A stretch of DNA of 64,000 nucleotides from Mya arenaria (GCF_026914265.1 NC_069124.1:16079088-16143087), one strand, 5' to 3'; numbered from the stretch's first letter, positions 1 to 14,900 are shown. The notes: generated by a model not told the origin, from the sequence alone. Made by a program: numbers and translations.

Positions 1-3000
1 TTAACTTTAACAATACACTTGACTGTTCAATGAAGTATCTATTCGTAGAAGAAGCACTATACAAACGAATTGTATTTATCTTGTAATTTTCATTTCGTTT
101 CATACAACTTTGAACTCATTAACTGTATCAATGCATATAAACGTCAACCTACCTATTGATGTTTCGACTGAATTAAGCTGTATATTTTGTATTTTGGTTT
201 CTTTCTGTTGATTTAATGAAAATGTTTGCTTTATTTTATGTTTTAAGATTCGACAAATGTGTGTTTTCGCTCATGCCCATGTTGTCCACGTGTATTAATA
301 CAGGTGGAAAATTTGAAACTTAAAAATAGCTTAAAAACTTTTTAAATATAATTACTTTGCTCTTTTCACAACGGTTTAGACTGCTATTTAGAACTGCACT
401 TATATTTTGATATATTTGACAAGCTTGACAAAGGTGTAACACAATCGGGATATGAGTCAACTTTTACAGAGGATCATTTGATCTCTTCCAGAATCTTTTC
501 CGTGTTGGGGTACGGTCGCGTACGAATGAGGTTCCAAATGAAAAACCTTAATTTTCTAACACCACTTAACACTAACAGACAGAAAAACAATCATAAAAAG
601 AATCGGAGATCGTCTATAAGCATCACAAACGCTTCTCAAAGAAATAAGAGTGTTAATAATCGCGATATCCCCTGTTCAAAGATATCGAAGACCCGAATGT
701 TTTATTAATTGCATACATTTAAAAAAAAAAAAATTCAAAGAGTGAACAAATATATACTTTAAATACTCTAAATACTTTGATTGTCCACCATCTCGTATTT
801 TGGTAGAGTAAAACTGTATTCATTTTTGTACAGTTTGATATACTAGTAGTTTTACTTGAACAGCAATAAGCACAATTACAAGATGCCGTTTGAAGAGCTG
901 TACATTGAAAACAAACGTTTCTTGGATTAATAACTCTTTTAAACAAGATCCAGTTTTTACGAATTATTTATAAATCCAAGTTATAAATCAAGATAAGAAT
1001 TTCGAAAAGATTTCAGAAATTATTCATGATCAATGCCGACATATTTGGTTGTTTTAGTCAATTCTCTCGTTTCGGTGATTAGAAATGGCAAAGCTGTTTT
1101 GGTACATAGAATGTAATTTAATGATGAAAAGACGCAAATTGAGCCTAAAAGTAACGCGTTTAATTCGACATGAATGTTCAGCATATTGATACCAGATACT
1201 CCTTTGTAATTAAATTCTTTTGGAGAAAGAAAATCTCCGGAGATTGAAAGTACATGTATACTTCCAATTAGATGCAATTGAAACACTCATGAAATTAAGA
1301 AAACCAAAGATAGCTCAGTCCTCGCAGAAGTTATGTTCTCCAACGGTTTTATTTATGATTTTTTTTATGTTAAACTCATCATCTTTACTGTCTCGTAATT
1401 TAATTCAATCTTTAGCATACGCATTTAAACCTTATTTTTAAATTTCGTATCCCTCACTGCCAGTTTGGGTTAAACGTGCACGTGGTTTCATACAAAAGAG
1501 ATCCTTGCATTTTAGTATACTACAATACTGATGTCGTGCATTGATTTAGATTTTCACGATCAAATTTTGGTAGCGAAAATAATTTTTCACGATCAGATGA
1601 TGATAACGAGTACGAAAAATAAGGTTTAAATAGTATGAATTCAAACTTCTTCATTTCGGCCACACATTGTTAACAAGAATAAAGTATTTAACGATTTCGG
1701 CAGTATTTTTGTCTTCCCTCCGCCAAATGTGATACTATAGGACATATACAAGGTTCTCTTTGTATTTCATTACCTTTAACAATGCAATTGTCTGTGAAGT
1801 GATGTAACAAAGTCGCACAGAAGCACTATAAAAAAATATTTTGTACTTTTAATTCTGTGTAACCTCTCGTATAAACTAAAACGGTAAATTTGATTCCAAT
1901 TTTCAACTGTCAACTGGTTGTGTTGCTATGTCTAGCTAATTTAAAATACTTTTCCCACGCTAGACATTCCTTGCTAATTTCACGAAATTCAATGTTTTAA
2001 GCACGATAAGAACACCAAGGATATTTCGTTAAATTTGGCAAGTAACAAAAGAGTGAACAGAATTGGAACAACAATGAAACATTGCAGAGAACAATTGCAT
2101 CTCTAACAAACGCTCTTCTGTGGGCCTGTATGGACGTTGATGGAGAAGGATTAAAATGACAAATCACAGTTCACTAACACCCATTATGGACTAATGAAGG
2201 AATCAAAGTCATTAGGAGAACCAGATATCGTCTGTAAGCAATAGAAATAGAAATGTGACAAAAGAAAACAATGAAAGAGGTAATAAACGCGATGCCACCT
2301 GATCCAGAAATATCAAGTACTCGGCCGCTCTCTGAATTGTATATATTCATTTATATATCTCTCAAAATGAGAACATTTTTTATAATTTGATTGTCTTTCA
2401 CTTTGTCTCTTATTTCACTAAATATAATGATTGCAATTTAAAAAAATGAAACATGTCGTTTGCAGACAAAAACTAAGTACAAATGAACGATTCCTGAATT
2501 CGACGACGTTTTATATTCAGTACGAGAACGTTGGACATGTTTTACGAATCTTAAAAAGGTACATGCGCATCATATCCAAACATTTCTGCATTATGATTAA
2601 TATCGCCTGACTTTCAGAACCAGAAGTTCATCCTAAATCTCTGTTATTTCCTCATGTTTTGATTGGCATCTAATGATTGAGAATTAATTCAGTCACTCGC
2701 GCTCCGAAGTCATTTGAATAATTGTGTTACCGTTAACAGAATACATATTTTTCCCGGCATTTCTGAACACGCATTTCATTTGTGTTGTTAATATCAGCTA
2801 GACAGAAGCTTAAAATCCATCAGAATATACCATATACATATTGTTAACAATTGCTGTTAATGTTATTTCAACAATCGTGTAAGCGTTTTCCGTAGGACAA
2901 AAGAACGTTGTGCAAAAAGCTTACATCTGCCTCTAATACATTGGGTTAAAATTTTCATTTGTGTATAGACATAAACAGCGAATATTAATTACCGTTGAAC

Positions 3001-3471
3001 TTGAAAACAATGATCCTCTGCCTTTATTCAATCGTACCAGACATGTTCTAAAAATCATCTCAACTATCTTATATGGGATTTCTTGTCATTTAAAGTTAAT
3101 TATTCCAAGAATTAGAATTGAAAATGAATAGAATCCCGTTCCTTTAAGCATGTGATGTCTGGCATGTAACCATTGTGTTTGTATCAATCAAACAACATTC
3201 AAACGTTCAAATTGCACATAAGTTCGAAATAAACCCAAGGACTTCTTGTTTTTCTGTTTTACACTTCCCAGTTGATCCATTATTATTTCCTCCGAAATTG
3301 AAATTAAATAATTCAGTTGCTTTCATTGCGATTTTATCCAATTTTGATTGACATTTAAATGGCAAGGTATAAACAAAATATTTTTTAAAAACATAATTGT
3401 ATTTCAATATAAATATTCTATATCGTTTAGCATGTATGTCTTTGCTTTATTACTATATAATGTCGTTTCAG
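1..3471. other. left flank or intron of subunit 1, no exon recognised
   Basis: AT-rich DNA upstream of the first recognised exon of subunit 1. I looked for a signal-peptide exon and an exon like the subunit 2 YNKLV...LSQLLDV exon and found neither. Short open frames here resemble nothing in the family. It probably includes part of a long intron. Confidence 0.5.
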
Positions 3472-6400
3472 TCAGAAAAGAACCAGATTTTGACCTCCAA
3501 CCTTTGGCTGAGACATGTAAGTGAACTGATTTGTCGTTAACGTCTAATGGCATGGTCATATTCAGCATCATAATTGAAATCGGTTTCCTTATGTTCAAAA
3601 GATCACATTGAACAAATTAATGTATGAAAAGTATACGATATTACACTTAATTTGCGAGATAAGAACCGTTGATTTGTTTATTCTGAATTCGGCTTTTATT
3701 CACAAAGCTATCGTAATGCATATTTGCATGGCAGACAGCATTTGGAAACCGCACAAGACTCAGTTTCCTATCTAAATGTAAAACCCATTCCAAGATTTAA
3801 ATTTGAGCCTTTCTGTGTGCCATTATGTATGGGTGCATGATTGCAAGACGTCAACTCATACGAAAACGAGATCATCTTAAATTTGTTTGTTTTTACATTC
3901 TAACTTTTTAAACCCAATACGAATGACGGCCGTTTTAGAAAAAACTCATGAACAGCTTCTTTGGTCCGGAAAGCTTCACCAGTAACCTGGAAAGTGTGAG
4001 GTTGTGCACGTTTTAGTTTAATTTTCCATTAAGTTCTCGCTAAATTTTACTGTCCGTGCCGATCCGGTTACATCAATACTTAATAATAACAATAGTATGA
4101 TAGATGTGTAAGGTCTGTTGCTTGAGACGCTGTGTTTCTCTTCATTAGTGTCTGTTTGTCCTCGGTATCTTGTCATTGTCTGATGGTTATACATACATGT
4201 ATACAATTTCACTGATTTGATGTCATTCAACCAATATGTGAGTTTATCTAATCTCATGCAAATGTTGTTGAACAATATCTTTGCAAACAGTATAACTAAA
4301 ATGCCATTTAGATACATATTGGTAGATTGGCATTTTTTTTCGATTTTTTTCTAACATTATGACTTGTTCATCTCTGTCACTTTGAAGTGGATTAATGCAG
4401 TTGTCCGAGTTTGTTTTCACACTTGTTCTAAAAGTAAATTAAACTCGAACATATAAGCTGCAGTCTTAAAGTAATTTATTATTAATAATATCAAACTATT
4501 CATTTTATGTCCTAAGGAGTGGGTTGACCACAGATTGCGCTGGGACCCGTCGTCGTTCGGCGGCATCAACTCCACCCACATCCCTTCCGTCGAGCTATGG
4601 AGACCTGACATCGGCCTGTATAACAAGTAAGGATCTTAAGTGAACAAGGTTTAAAGTGTATTATAACGTCTTGAGATCATTATTCATTTTAACTTGGCGT
4701 GTGTTTTGTGCAGAAATTCTTAGGTAACAAGTATAACGAGGGATCAAAGCTAAAGAAGGTATTCCGTGATATAAGATAAAGAAGCCGATACACCCTTTTC
4801 GCCTCTCGATTTGGACATGTGACTTTTTCTATTTTAAAGTTGACCGACTATATATCGTAATGACATTTCATCTTTGCTTTTTGCAATTTATGATCTGAAT
4901 ATTTGAAAGATTTATGATTTACGGAAACGTGTTATCTGAAACAGGATTACTTAAACTAGCATATACGACCATAACCTCACATTTACCCGACATTTACGAA
5001 TAATTACACAATTAAAAATAAAATCCATGGTCATGATTGTAACCTCTCGATGTTTATATCCTGCAGCGCTGACGGCGACTTTGTCGTAACGCTGCTCACA
5101 AAGGCGACCGTTTTCCACACGGGTCTCATAGTTTGGGAGCCCCCGGCTATATACAAGACCTATTGCCCAATCAACGTGGAGTTTTTCCCGTTTGACCAGC
5201 AGGAGTGTTTTATGAAGTTTGGGGTGTGGACCTATGATGGTCATGAGGTATGTCAAGCGTTTGACCTTAAGTTGTTTACTCCATGCAATGTTGTAAATAA
5301 CATTTTTTGTATTTTGCACACTTTTAGATAAGTAATTACTGTTGGCTTTAAAATACAATTAAACAAGCAACATTTATGCAATAGCCTACTTGTCACCGTT
5401 AGAGTAAAAAGTACATGATTATTTTCAAAGTTAACCAATATATTGCTTGCCGTTTGTGAATGAGGTTGCTGTAAAACAATAATTTACTTTTGACTTAAGG
5501 TACGTACTTTTACACGCGACATACAATATCGGTTTTGGTTCAATTTTAATCAACATGTTCAACGTCAGCAAATCTAAATTATTGCGTATCATTTCATTGC
5601 GGTAGGTTGATCTGCAGCATGTTTGGGAGGATCGAGGTGTCATGGTAGGAAACCAGATCGTCATTCCACACGGCGTGGACCTGTGCGACTACTACCAGAA
5701 CGTCGAGTGGGACATCATTAACGTCACAGCGAGGCGCAAGGAGAAATACTACCCATGTTGTCCGGAACCATTCCCTGATATCACCTTTAATATCACTATT
5801 CGAAGGAGGACTTTGTTTTATACTATAAATCTCATCATGCCTTGTGTAGCCATATCTTGTTTGACGGTGCTAGTCTTCTATTTGCCAAGTGACTCGGGTG
5901 AAAAAATTACTTTGTCTATTTCGATTTTGCTGGCATTAACTGTGTTCTTTTTGCTTTTGTCTGACATCAATCCACCAACTTCAATTGTCATTCCATTGAT
6001 AGGGAAGTACCTACTTTTCACAATGATTGTTGTGACAATGTCGATATTCTTGACGGTTACTACGCTTAGTGTTCATTTCCGGTCACCTGCAACGCACAAA
6101 ATGTCTCCCTGGATTAAAAGGTTATTTACAGAAATATTACCAAAGATTCTGTGCATGAAACGACCAATTGTGAATAAGAAACACTTTGCAATGAGGACTG
6201 TGAATGGAATAGAAATGAGAGAGGTTAATTTAGATACTCCACAGATATTTCCTAAATGGGACCGCTCGTCACCCAACTTTTTAAGACAAAGGATACACAC
6301 GACAACAAAGGAAATTCTAGCAAAATATCCACCAGAGATAAGGGAATCTCTTAAAGGCGTGAAATACATTGCTGAGCATCTGAAGAAAGAGGATGATGAA

Positions 6401-6861
6401 AAGTCTGTAAGTGGAGATACATAGTTTTTTTACTTACTATCAAAATTATCTTGAACTTATTAGTCTTTCCGCTAATTAAACAAGTGTGTGTTAAAGTTTT
6501 CATCTGCTGCCATGATTGTCTTTCATTATGATACTTATTTTACTTGCATACATAATATAAAAGAGATAAAACTTAATGATGCATCGAGCAAATAGTGTGT
6601 CTTGAAACAAACTTTTAACGGTTGCCATAAATTTGATTATTGTTTTTGGTTTAAATAGTGCATTGAATTTACATTTTCCCCTGGCCTTCGTTTCAGGAAG
6701 AGCGAGACTGGAACTACGTTGCCATGGTGATGGACCGCTTATTCCTCTATATTTTCACCACAGCATGCGTGTGTGGGACGATGGGTATATTCCTCAACGC
6801 CCCTTCGCTGTACGATCCTAGGGAAGCTATGACAAGGGACAATTTTAACTGTTCCAAGTGA
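3472..6861 (+). CDS. nAChR alpha-type subunit 1, exons 3-7 (5' exons not seen)
   Basis: Subunit of a pentameric acetylcholine-gated cation channel of the plasma membrane. Exons read from splice sites: 3472-3516, 4517-4626, 5067-5247, 5606-6406 and 6697-6861 (stop TGA); all join in frame to give 433 residues. Visible in order: loop D region NLWLRHEW; loop [16 protein letters not shown]; a canonical Cys-loop with 13 residues between the cysteines (PFDQQEC); loop B WTYDG; loop C YYPCCPEP with the alpha-defining Cys pair; TM1; TM2 starting [14 protein letters not shown] with the cation-channel Glu at -1' and Asp at 20'; TM3 ending [10 protein letters not shown]; a cytoplasmic loop of roughly 100 residues; TM4 in the last exon. 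The second loop C aromatic is Phe (PEPFPD), where subunit 2 has Tyr. Exons 1-2 (signal peptide and first strand) are not recognisable in the 3.4 kb upstream; the matching intron of subunit 2 is 4.6 kb, so they may lie left of the window. Family assignment is near certain; the ligand is inferred. Confidence 0.93.
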
Positions 6862-7185
6862 CATTTTGTCATTTCTACTTGTCTGTTCGAAGACTTATAG
6901 TTCAACTGTTTAAAATGTTGTAATGAACCGTTTCATTCCGCTTGTTCGAATGTCTTTATTTGATAACAACTGCTCGTATCAAACTATAAGCAATTATGTG
7001 TGAAACTATTACTATCTATGTTCTAGAAAAGACATGTGTTAAAATGGTCACAGTGCCCCGCTTATTTCAATATAGCATTCAATCCTTGAGAAAGTGATAT
7101 ATTATATAGTAAAATGTTCGAGATGAAGGTAATTGTAATTGTGTAATTAATTCCTAATACAGAAGTTGAGAACGATAAAGATATT

Positions 7186-7281
7186 AATAAATTAAGCAAT
7201 TATCTTCCATCTTTTTATTTATACGTATAATATATGTATGAATCCTTCAGTGAAATTAATTAATTCAATGAATACAATAAA
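7186..7281 (+). promoter_or_regulatory. candidate polyadenylation signals of subunit 1
   Basis: Two AATAAA hexamers at 7186-7191 and 7276-7281, about 325 and 415 bases after the subunit 1 stop codon. The DNA here is AT-rich, so chance occurrence is possible. Confidence 0.35.
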
Positions 7282-9527
7282 GTTAAGAATACGGTAATGC
7301 ACTATATAGAGATATACAGATTGCTATCATCGCGACCGTGACCTTTGACTGCCTCTTTGTCTGCGTGCCATTCTCCATACTCTATTCATAAGTTTGAGGC
7401 CCATAGGCCTTGGCATACTCTAGTTATCAATTACCTTTGTTAATCGAATTTTGACATTTAACTCGTCTGCCTGTAAAGATGATCGATCGCTTGAACCGTG
7501 ACAACCATCGACTGAACTTCTTTCGTGTGAATGTTTTGGAGCTCAAGTACAGCTTTCTAGCTTATACAAAAACACGCTTTTCGCGTGTAATCTTGAAAAC
7601 CTTTCTCCCATGAAAGACATTCCGACGCCCTGAAGTTTCAAAAAGCAATATCTTGGAATGTGAAATCCACTGATATTAATGAACATTAATTCATAATACG
7701 TGCAGTTCAATTTCACTTTCAAGCCCGTCAAAATGAAATTTTAAATTTTGAACGTTTAGACCAAAACAAATAGTCACATTGTCAAAATGCAGACGATGGT
7801 TTTGATAAATACACATTTTTATTTGGGTCTGTCCATCAGGCAGAAGCTGAAGAATAGGTTAAAGGCACTGAAGCGCAAATGCTTCTAAGAACCAAGTGAA
7901 ATACAAATAAGTGATACCACTCATTGTTGTACATTGGATAGCATAATACCACATAAAGACTAGTACCAATTATATAGGACAGCAGTAAGCCGCTCTAGTT
8001 GTTTGTATGGTATTTTTTGTGTTTTACGGTATAATTATGATCTTAAACTAGAATCACATGGTCAAGGCGAGAGACACACTAAATCGATACACAACAAACA
8101 CGGATAATATAAATTAAGACAATAACAAATAATTATGCGGGTTACCGCCCTTGAGGTTACAGTACACTCTCACTATGATAATAAATAAGTTTTACCTTGT
8201 TTCCAGTTTAATTTTACCACTAAGAATTATTTTGAAGTACACAAATGTAGTTATAACAATATCACTCTGCGTGTTTGTGCTTTATTTGCCATAAGTTTAT
8301 TTCTTATCTAGTTTCTATGATACAGATTTATTTAATGCAGAAGTCCTTTTTCCATCTAAGTGATATGAGGAAAACGTGATATTTCCTCTTGATTTCAAAA
8401 TTATGAACCCTGCAAAAAAATATTGCAAAAAATGTGTAGACACAGGTATTTCAGGAACATAAAAATGCATGTTTTGCCTGTTCAATGCATAACTATGAAT
8501 TGTGTAACTCTACCGTGGGATTAAATACTGCAATTAAACTTTTAATCCCATTTTTTTCAGTATAATCTTTAATTGCATTTTTTGTGTGTTCTTCTTTTGT
8601 AAATCATATCTTAATGGGTTTTTTTGAGTGAAACATAGTTTGGATTTTATAATATTAACTTTGAATGTACATTTTTAATACAGTTTTTACCTTTAAAGAG
8701 CAAAACAGATGCATAGTCAATTAATTTCTTTTTTATTTTCAATAGAGTTGCAATAATATATTCTCAACTTTACTTACCAAGATGAAATATCAAAGACATT
8801 TGTATTTAATCCAAAAGCGAAGGTTTGATACCTGATAAATAATGAATAAAAACATTTATATCACGAAACACCTTGGTCTTTCATTTGTAAGACACCCTAC
8901 ATTTCCACAATGAAGACACGTTACAGAAACATAACGGCTACAGAGGATCTACTCACTAACAAAATTATTGCAGTCTTTTTATAAGGTTTTCATATTTAAA
9001 CCAGATTAAAACATCACAGGAAATTTGAACGGACTTTAAAAGTAAAGTGGAATATCTGTAGTAAATATGGTCCAATATGATGCAATAAAACACATCATAT
9101 TTTTCATCATCTTTTAATGTGACAAATACTTCTAAACTCTACGCAAACATTGGAATCTGAAACGATGGCGTTGTATACCAAGCAGAATCCCATGTGACAG
9201 ATACGGGAACAGCAGAGCATGCTTAACGACACTGGTGGTATAGAACAGGACGCTGACAAGATAAAACACAACTCATGATTAAGGCATCGTTTTCAAGCAC
9301 TAATTTTGCGAAACAAGCATGAATAAAGAACAATAACCAGAAAGTGCACGAAACAGAAATTCATTCAAAATCAGCATTTTATGCATCGTTCTTTATAATA
9401 GTTTTAATTTCAAAATACTCAAAAGAATGATTTCCGGGAAAATTTTCTCCATAAAAGAACATATGCACACGAAAACGTTAGATTATGTAGGCTTACATTG
9501 TCAAAACATACTTCATAATAAAACAAC

Positions 9528-9609
9528 ATGGCGTTTTCATGTGGATGCTTGGTTATTTTGGCGTTGCTTTCACATACAGCGTCAGAGGTTGAACATTTTC
9601 GGTGCTTTG
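9528..9609 (+). CDS. possible orphan signal-peptide exon
   Basis: An ATG in good context (acaacATGG) opens 27 codons with a hydrophobic core, MAFSCGCLVILALLSHTASE, and stops at a strong donor (TTTG then gtaagt). It looks like a secretory signal-peptide exon ending in phase 1. Subunit 2 exon 2 needs phase 0 input, so this is not a simple alternative first exon of subunit 2. No partner exon was recognised downstream before 11968. It could be a relic of a lost receptor copy, the first exon of an unrecognised gene, or chance. Confidence 0.25.
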
Positions 9610-11967
9610 GTAAGTGCTTTCAATATATGTTTTACCAATCTAAAATCAATTCCATAGATTAAGAGTTTGAATGTTTTTTCGTAAAAATATATTAATCTGC
9701 TGATAGTTTGAAATCGTTTTTCTGACATCAAATTGTTTCCATTAAATATTTTGCATTAAAGACATAATTATTACAGTGTATGTTTTCCTAATCCACCTAT
9801 ACTGTTCAGTAGTGTTTCAGCATGCATGTCAAACAACACAACATTGATAACATGGTGTGGACATTTGAATATATACGTAATGAATTCTCATTTAATATAT
9901 TTTAAACGAGTGCAAATTTTCTTATCCTATCACATAATCGTGAATCAATATAAACCCCTTATAAGAATGTTTTAGAGTTATTATCAATTTTGTTCACGAA
10001 GGACAAAAATATTTAACCGAAATCGGCGCCAATAACGTAATTGACGCGACGTTTTGATCTCCTAAACCATCAACCCCGTCAAACTCTCGATAAATAAGAA
10101 GCCATTACGACCTTAACTATTGTCGATATGTTTTATTATCAATAGGGCATGTAATGATAATTCTAAAACCTGTTACTCAAATACGATTTTTATATATGCT
10201 TTTAGGCTTCACGTTTTATTATCCACATCAAGCACTGCTGATGTCTTTGGGAAAAAATCCTTATTTTCCTAACTTTAAAATGGATTTTTACAATTATTGA
10301 TTAACTGAAAGAACTACATTTACGAATATTTTAATCGTAAGTCTGCATTTCGTCATATCGAAATTATCCTTTCAATTAAGAACTTTCTTAGATTCTTATA
10401 CGTTCCATATGTCTAGGACAAGAGGATACCAATAAAATCTAAATTATCCCCAATAACCTCGCTATCAACTGTTCTCATTTACTACAATAAAAGCAGATTT
10501 AAGGGCATACAATAGTAGCATATTTACAGATCGTATCTTTGCATATATATGGGATACATCATCTAGATGGGTTAACAATTTGTCAGATTCCGCCGATATC
10601 CACCGGGCTGCTATCATACAGGGTCTTTGTATTGATTGAATGGCAACAGCCGTTTGCATCAGAGAGCTGGCATTTCATCTAAAAGTCTTTACATTGTTAT
10701 AAAAGAGTATTTAAATCAGCCATGAACGAAAACAACGCTTTGCACAGGTAACCTAACAAGTATTGGATTGAATTCCATTTAACATGTTCTGATGTATAAG
10801 ATGTTAATTTAAATGGCCTTCAGTTTCAAAACACAGAGCATAAACATAAAACATCTTTAGAATATACTTTGAAAGACATATGCTTTTATTAACAATTTGA
10901 TATTCACTCGTCCCTACGGTATTGAAAAAAACTATTCACAAAATACATTGTCAATTATGTTTGTCCCTTCTATTCATGAGATATAATTGACTATATAATT
11001 AGGAAAGATGAGAAGATCTTTTGACTTCGATAAGCTGTACTCAAAGCTTATTCCAACATATTGAAAAACAAACAGCTGTGGCATAAGAGTTTTGAACTAG
11101 AAAAATCTGTGTTTAAATGTTCTGCGTAATTTTAAATCAAACCCAAATCTTTAAAATTGCTCTACAATGTTTTGTGGGCGATTTCAATCGTGAGTGTTTC
11201 ATGAAGACGCATTGACTGAAAGGCTCAGTATGATTATACACCAGTACAAAGGAACCGCAAAAGAAAATCAAATAAAATGTCAAAAAATGAATCTTAAATA
11301 CAACAAGGACAAAACATTGAATTATATACCTATTCATTTTATCTTTGAACCAAGATAGTTCAAGTATTCTCGATTTAGCCTATCATTTGTGAAGATATTT
11401 TTCATAAACACGTTCTTTTGAATAATCACCAAACATCTGTTGGCTCATTCAAACAGGAGCTGTTTAGCTGTGCATGTAAAACTAATATATAACTAATGGA
11501 ATACAGTAATAGTTAGTGCGAGTTATGATTTCATTATTTACATCCCAGTGAAGTTGCGTTTTGTGTTTTGTTCATGAAGAGATATACAGGTAGTGGAATG
11601 AAAACTGCAAAGTTGTCTGTGAGTCTAGAACTAGCATCAATAGTGTTTGACATGTGGGGATGTAGGTTATGTCAGTGATAAGGTGATACAAGCACAAGGC
11701 ACGAGATTTAGGTATACAGTGGCATTTATCTCACGGCTTAATAAATACACGAGACAACTGATTTTCATGAAACCTGCAGGATTAAACTTTGAACGCTTGA
11801 ATGAATGTTTATGCAGATCATTAATATGTATTGTGTCCTTAATGATTTGCATAAAAGTGGGACATTGCAATATCAATAGCTCTTAAAGGTATCTATAAAA
11901 GTGTGGTATTCTAAATCAAATCTATAAATCGACAAGTTACAGTGCAGAATATGGACTAAAACACAGG

Positions 11968-14900
11968 ATGGCTACAAATGCACATATAATGTCGTTCATT
12001 CTAGGGCTGGTTTGCATGGTAACAATAACAGACGGAGTTGGAGAGCCCCCAACGGAACAACGCCTGCATCATTTCCTACTTCAGGTACATATATGTTTAT
12101 ATGTTTACATACGACGCTCATGTAAACATAAGACAAGATATTGAGAATTTTGAGATGTCTATATAGATAATAGTATGTATATAGTATAACATTCACCATT
12201 TATATATGTTTATGTAAATATAATATGTGTTCACTATCCACCAATGGTCAGCGCAAATGCAATTATAATTGCATGCAATAAATACAATATCAGTTTATAA
12301 AAGGTTTTAACATCATCATTCTAAATCAAATTAAATAATTCTGTAAATGATCGCCCTCTGCTACATACAAACGAAAATGCGCCAGTTCATTGAAACCAAA
12401 ATTAAACGACTATGGCAGGCTAAAACAATTAAATCGCTGATGACGTATTTCTTATTATCACAAGCGCCTGATGTCATTTAACTGGACAGGCAGTATTTAA
12501 TATTTTTTGCATTGTACCTCCTCAGGAATAGTATTAGTAACTCAATACATCTTTTTTTTATTTAAAGCAGAGTACGAATTAAATGTAGAAAAAAACTCTG
12601 TACCACAATTGACTTTACCATTACAGCGCAACTCTTACAACAAGTTGGTGATGCCAGAGGGCAGTACGATCAACGGAACGGCGGACAGCAAGTTGACCGT
12701 GAAACTGGGGATGAGACTCTCGCAGTTACTCGATGTGGTGAGTTATTGATATATGGTGTACAGTAATGGTCATATGTGGTCATAGAAAATCTTAAAAAGG
12801 ACAAAACACTGATCAATAACCTGGGTATGTTGTTCAACAATCTCCTAGGATAGAGCTGTTGTTTTCTTTTGTTCAAAATTGTGAGTACTTTTTTAATATT
12901 GACACATTATCGTTCCCATACGTCTTAGATATAGTGTGGGCCAAGAGAAAAACTCCAGGAATATGTAATTAAAGGGCCCGATTTCAAAACTATCCTTCGT
13001 TTAAATTTATAGAAGATTAAAACTTTAAACTAAATGTTATTATATCTTTCAGTTCACCGATCTGATTTTTAGTTGTAACATTCTTTTTAATTTTTAACAA
13101 ACGTCCAATTACTTACAATAATCAACATAAACGTTTCAATAATTAAAGAAATGAAAAGTAAACAAATGCATATTAAAACCCCAAAACAATATCTCAACCA
13201 ATTATTGTCTGCTTACATCTAAAAACATTAATAGCTTAAGCAAATGCTTTGCCAAGAATGTAACCGTTTTCAAGTGGCATATTTTTGAAGGTTTTATTGG
13301 TGCTACTAGTATTATTTCCGCTAAATTCCTAGGTAGATCTTCCTAACCGTTGTAAATCCCACGTGTAGGGAAGATAGATAATTAAAATTGCAGAAATAAT
13401 ACCTTTGTGGCGTCAGGAGTTGGTTTATGTCTTTGCAATGAGAAGTTTAAGAAGCAAATACAAACACATATATCTTGTGCTCTTTTACCTGTAAACGAAT
13501 GTTTGTGAATGAGATATAAAATAATCGCTTGAAAAGGTCAACTTCGTCCAAATAATTCAATAATATTCAATGGGAAATGTGAAAATGAATAAACAATGCA
13601 AATTCATAACATCAATATTTAAGACGTTGTTACATATTTCGTATTTCTTCAACGACATATTTAATCAAGCTGAAGTGCTGCGATAAGATATGATTCCGAA
13701 GTCTCAATATTGCGTTGTATACAACTCATAGTCTACTTTTATTTGGAGTTAATTCCGTTTTTTTTTAAATAAAACATTGTCGGCAGCATAGTTACACACT
13801 TTTTAAGTAATAAACAAGTTGAAAGGTGACGTATCAATGATATTTTAAAAGCAATAGTATTGACAAAAAAGAGGGAATGGAGGATTCGAACCTACGACTC
13901 ATTGGTTCATTTATTCGAATCTGATCCTCTGTATTCATTCGGCTTATGTTCAAGTGTGGAAATGTTTGCGTAAGTCTTCAAAGCTTGAAGCTTCGAAATA
14001 ATTAATATATCACCTTGTTTAATTAATAAATCCCAGCGAATATCGGATCGTTTTTATCGAGAAATGTCAAAAGAAGATCAACAACAGATCCTACAGGCTA
14101 TTATTTGTATCAGATTATAGATACATTTTAAAGCTTTATAACTTTACCGCATCTTTAAATATGTTTTCGAAAACATCTTTAAGGCGGAAATGGCAACGAA
14201 AGATGAATACCAGATCCTAGAGACAAAGCCTTTATTTTACTCTAAACGCAGAGCTTGTATTATTTTTATCAGATTATTGATATATTTCAAAGAAATTCAA
14301 CTTTACTGCATGTTTTAAATTTGTTTTAACATTTGAAGTTTTTATGGACTGTCTATGATGTAATTGTGTGTTGTCGTCTACACAGTCATATTGGAATTGT
14401 TGTTAACACGAAGCATAGTTCTCTGAGCATGTAACATACATTTCCGAGCATTTCACGTTCATTTCTGAGCAAGTAAACATGCATGTCTCAATAATGAATA
14501 TGTATTTTATCAGGAAAGTTAAATTATACCACTTTTAACAGGAAGAGCACAAGTCTAATTTAACATCGTATGTGGTATTTGAAAATATGTGGTCTTACTC
14601 TTTAAAAGCACACGAACTAAACGTAAAATGTGAAGTGCAACAGATCAGACAACTTCTCTCCGACAATTGGAATAAGGGATGCGTTATACATTTTCTGCCA
14701 AGAAATTTGGAATGATAATAAACGATATGCTAAAAACACATCATGTGTGATAAGATTAGGAATTGAAATGATAGACGAGTGTATGCTTTGTAATAAACAC
14801 AAGCCTCCAGTGTTTGAAAAGTTAGAAAACAGTCTGGGAGTCCAAAATGGCAAGTATTTGATTTTCTCGAAATTGATACAGTGCACTGATTAATAGATCG

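Larger units (their letters stand above)
6862..11967. other. intergenic region between subunits 1 and 2
   Basis: About 5 kb of AT-rich sequence. It includes the subunit 1 3' UTR at the left, one signal-peptide-like reading frame at 9528-9609 (listed separately) and the putative subunit 2 promoter at the right. I recognise no further receptor exon. Confidence 0.5.

Noticed and set aside
13870-13930. tRNA gene on the minus strand (perfect GGTTCGAATCC B-box and a T run at its 3' side)
   Set aside because: No A-box or matching acceptor stem at tRNA distance; at most a fragment of a tRNA-derived element.
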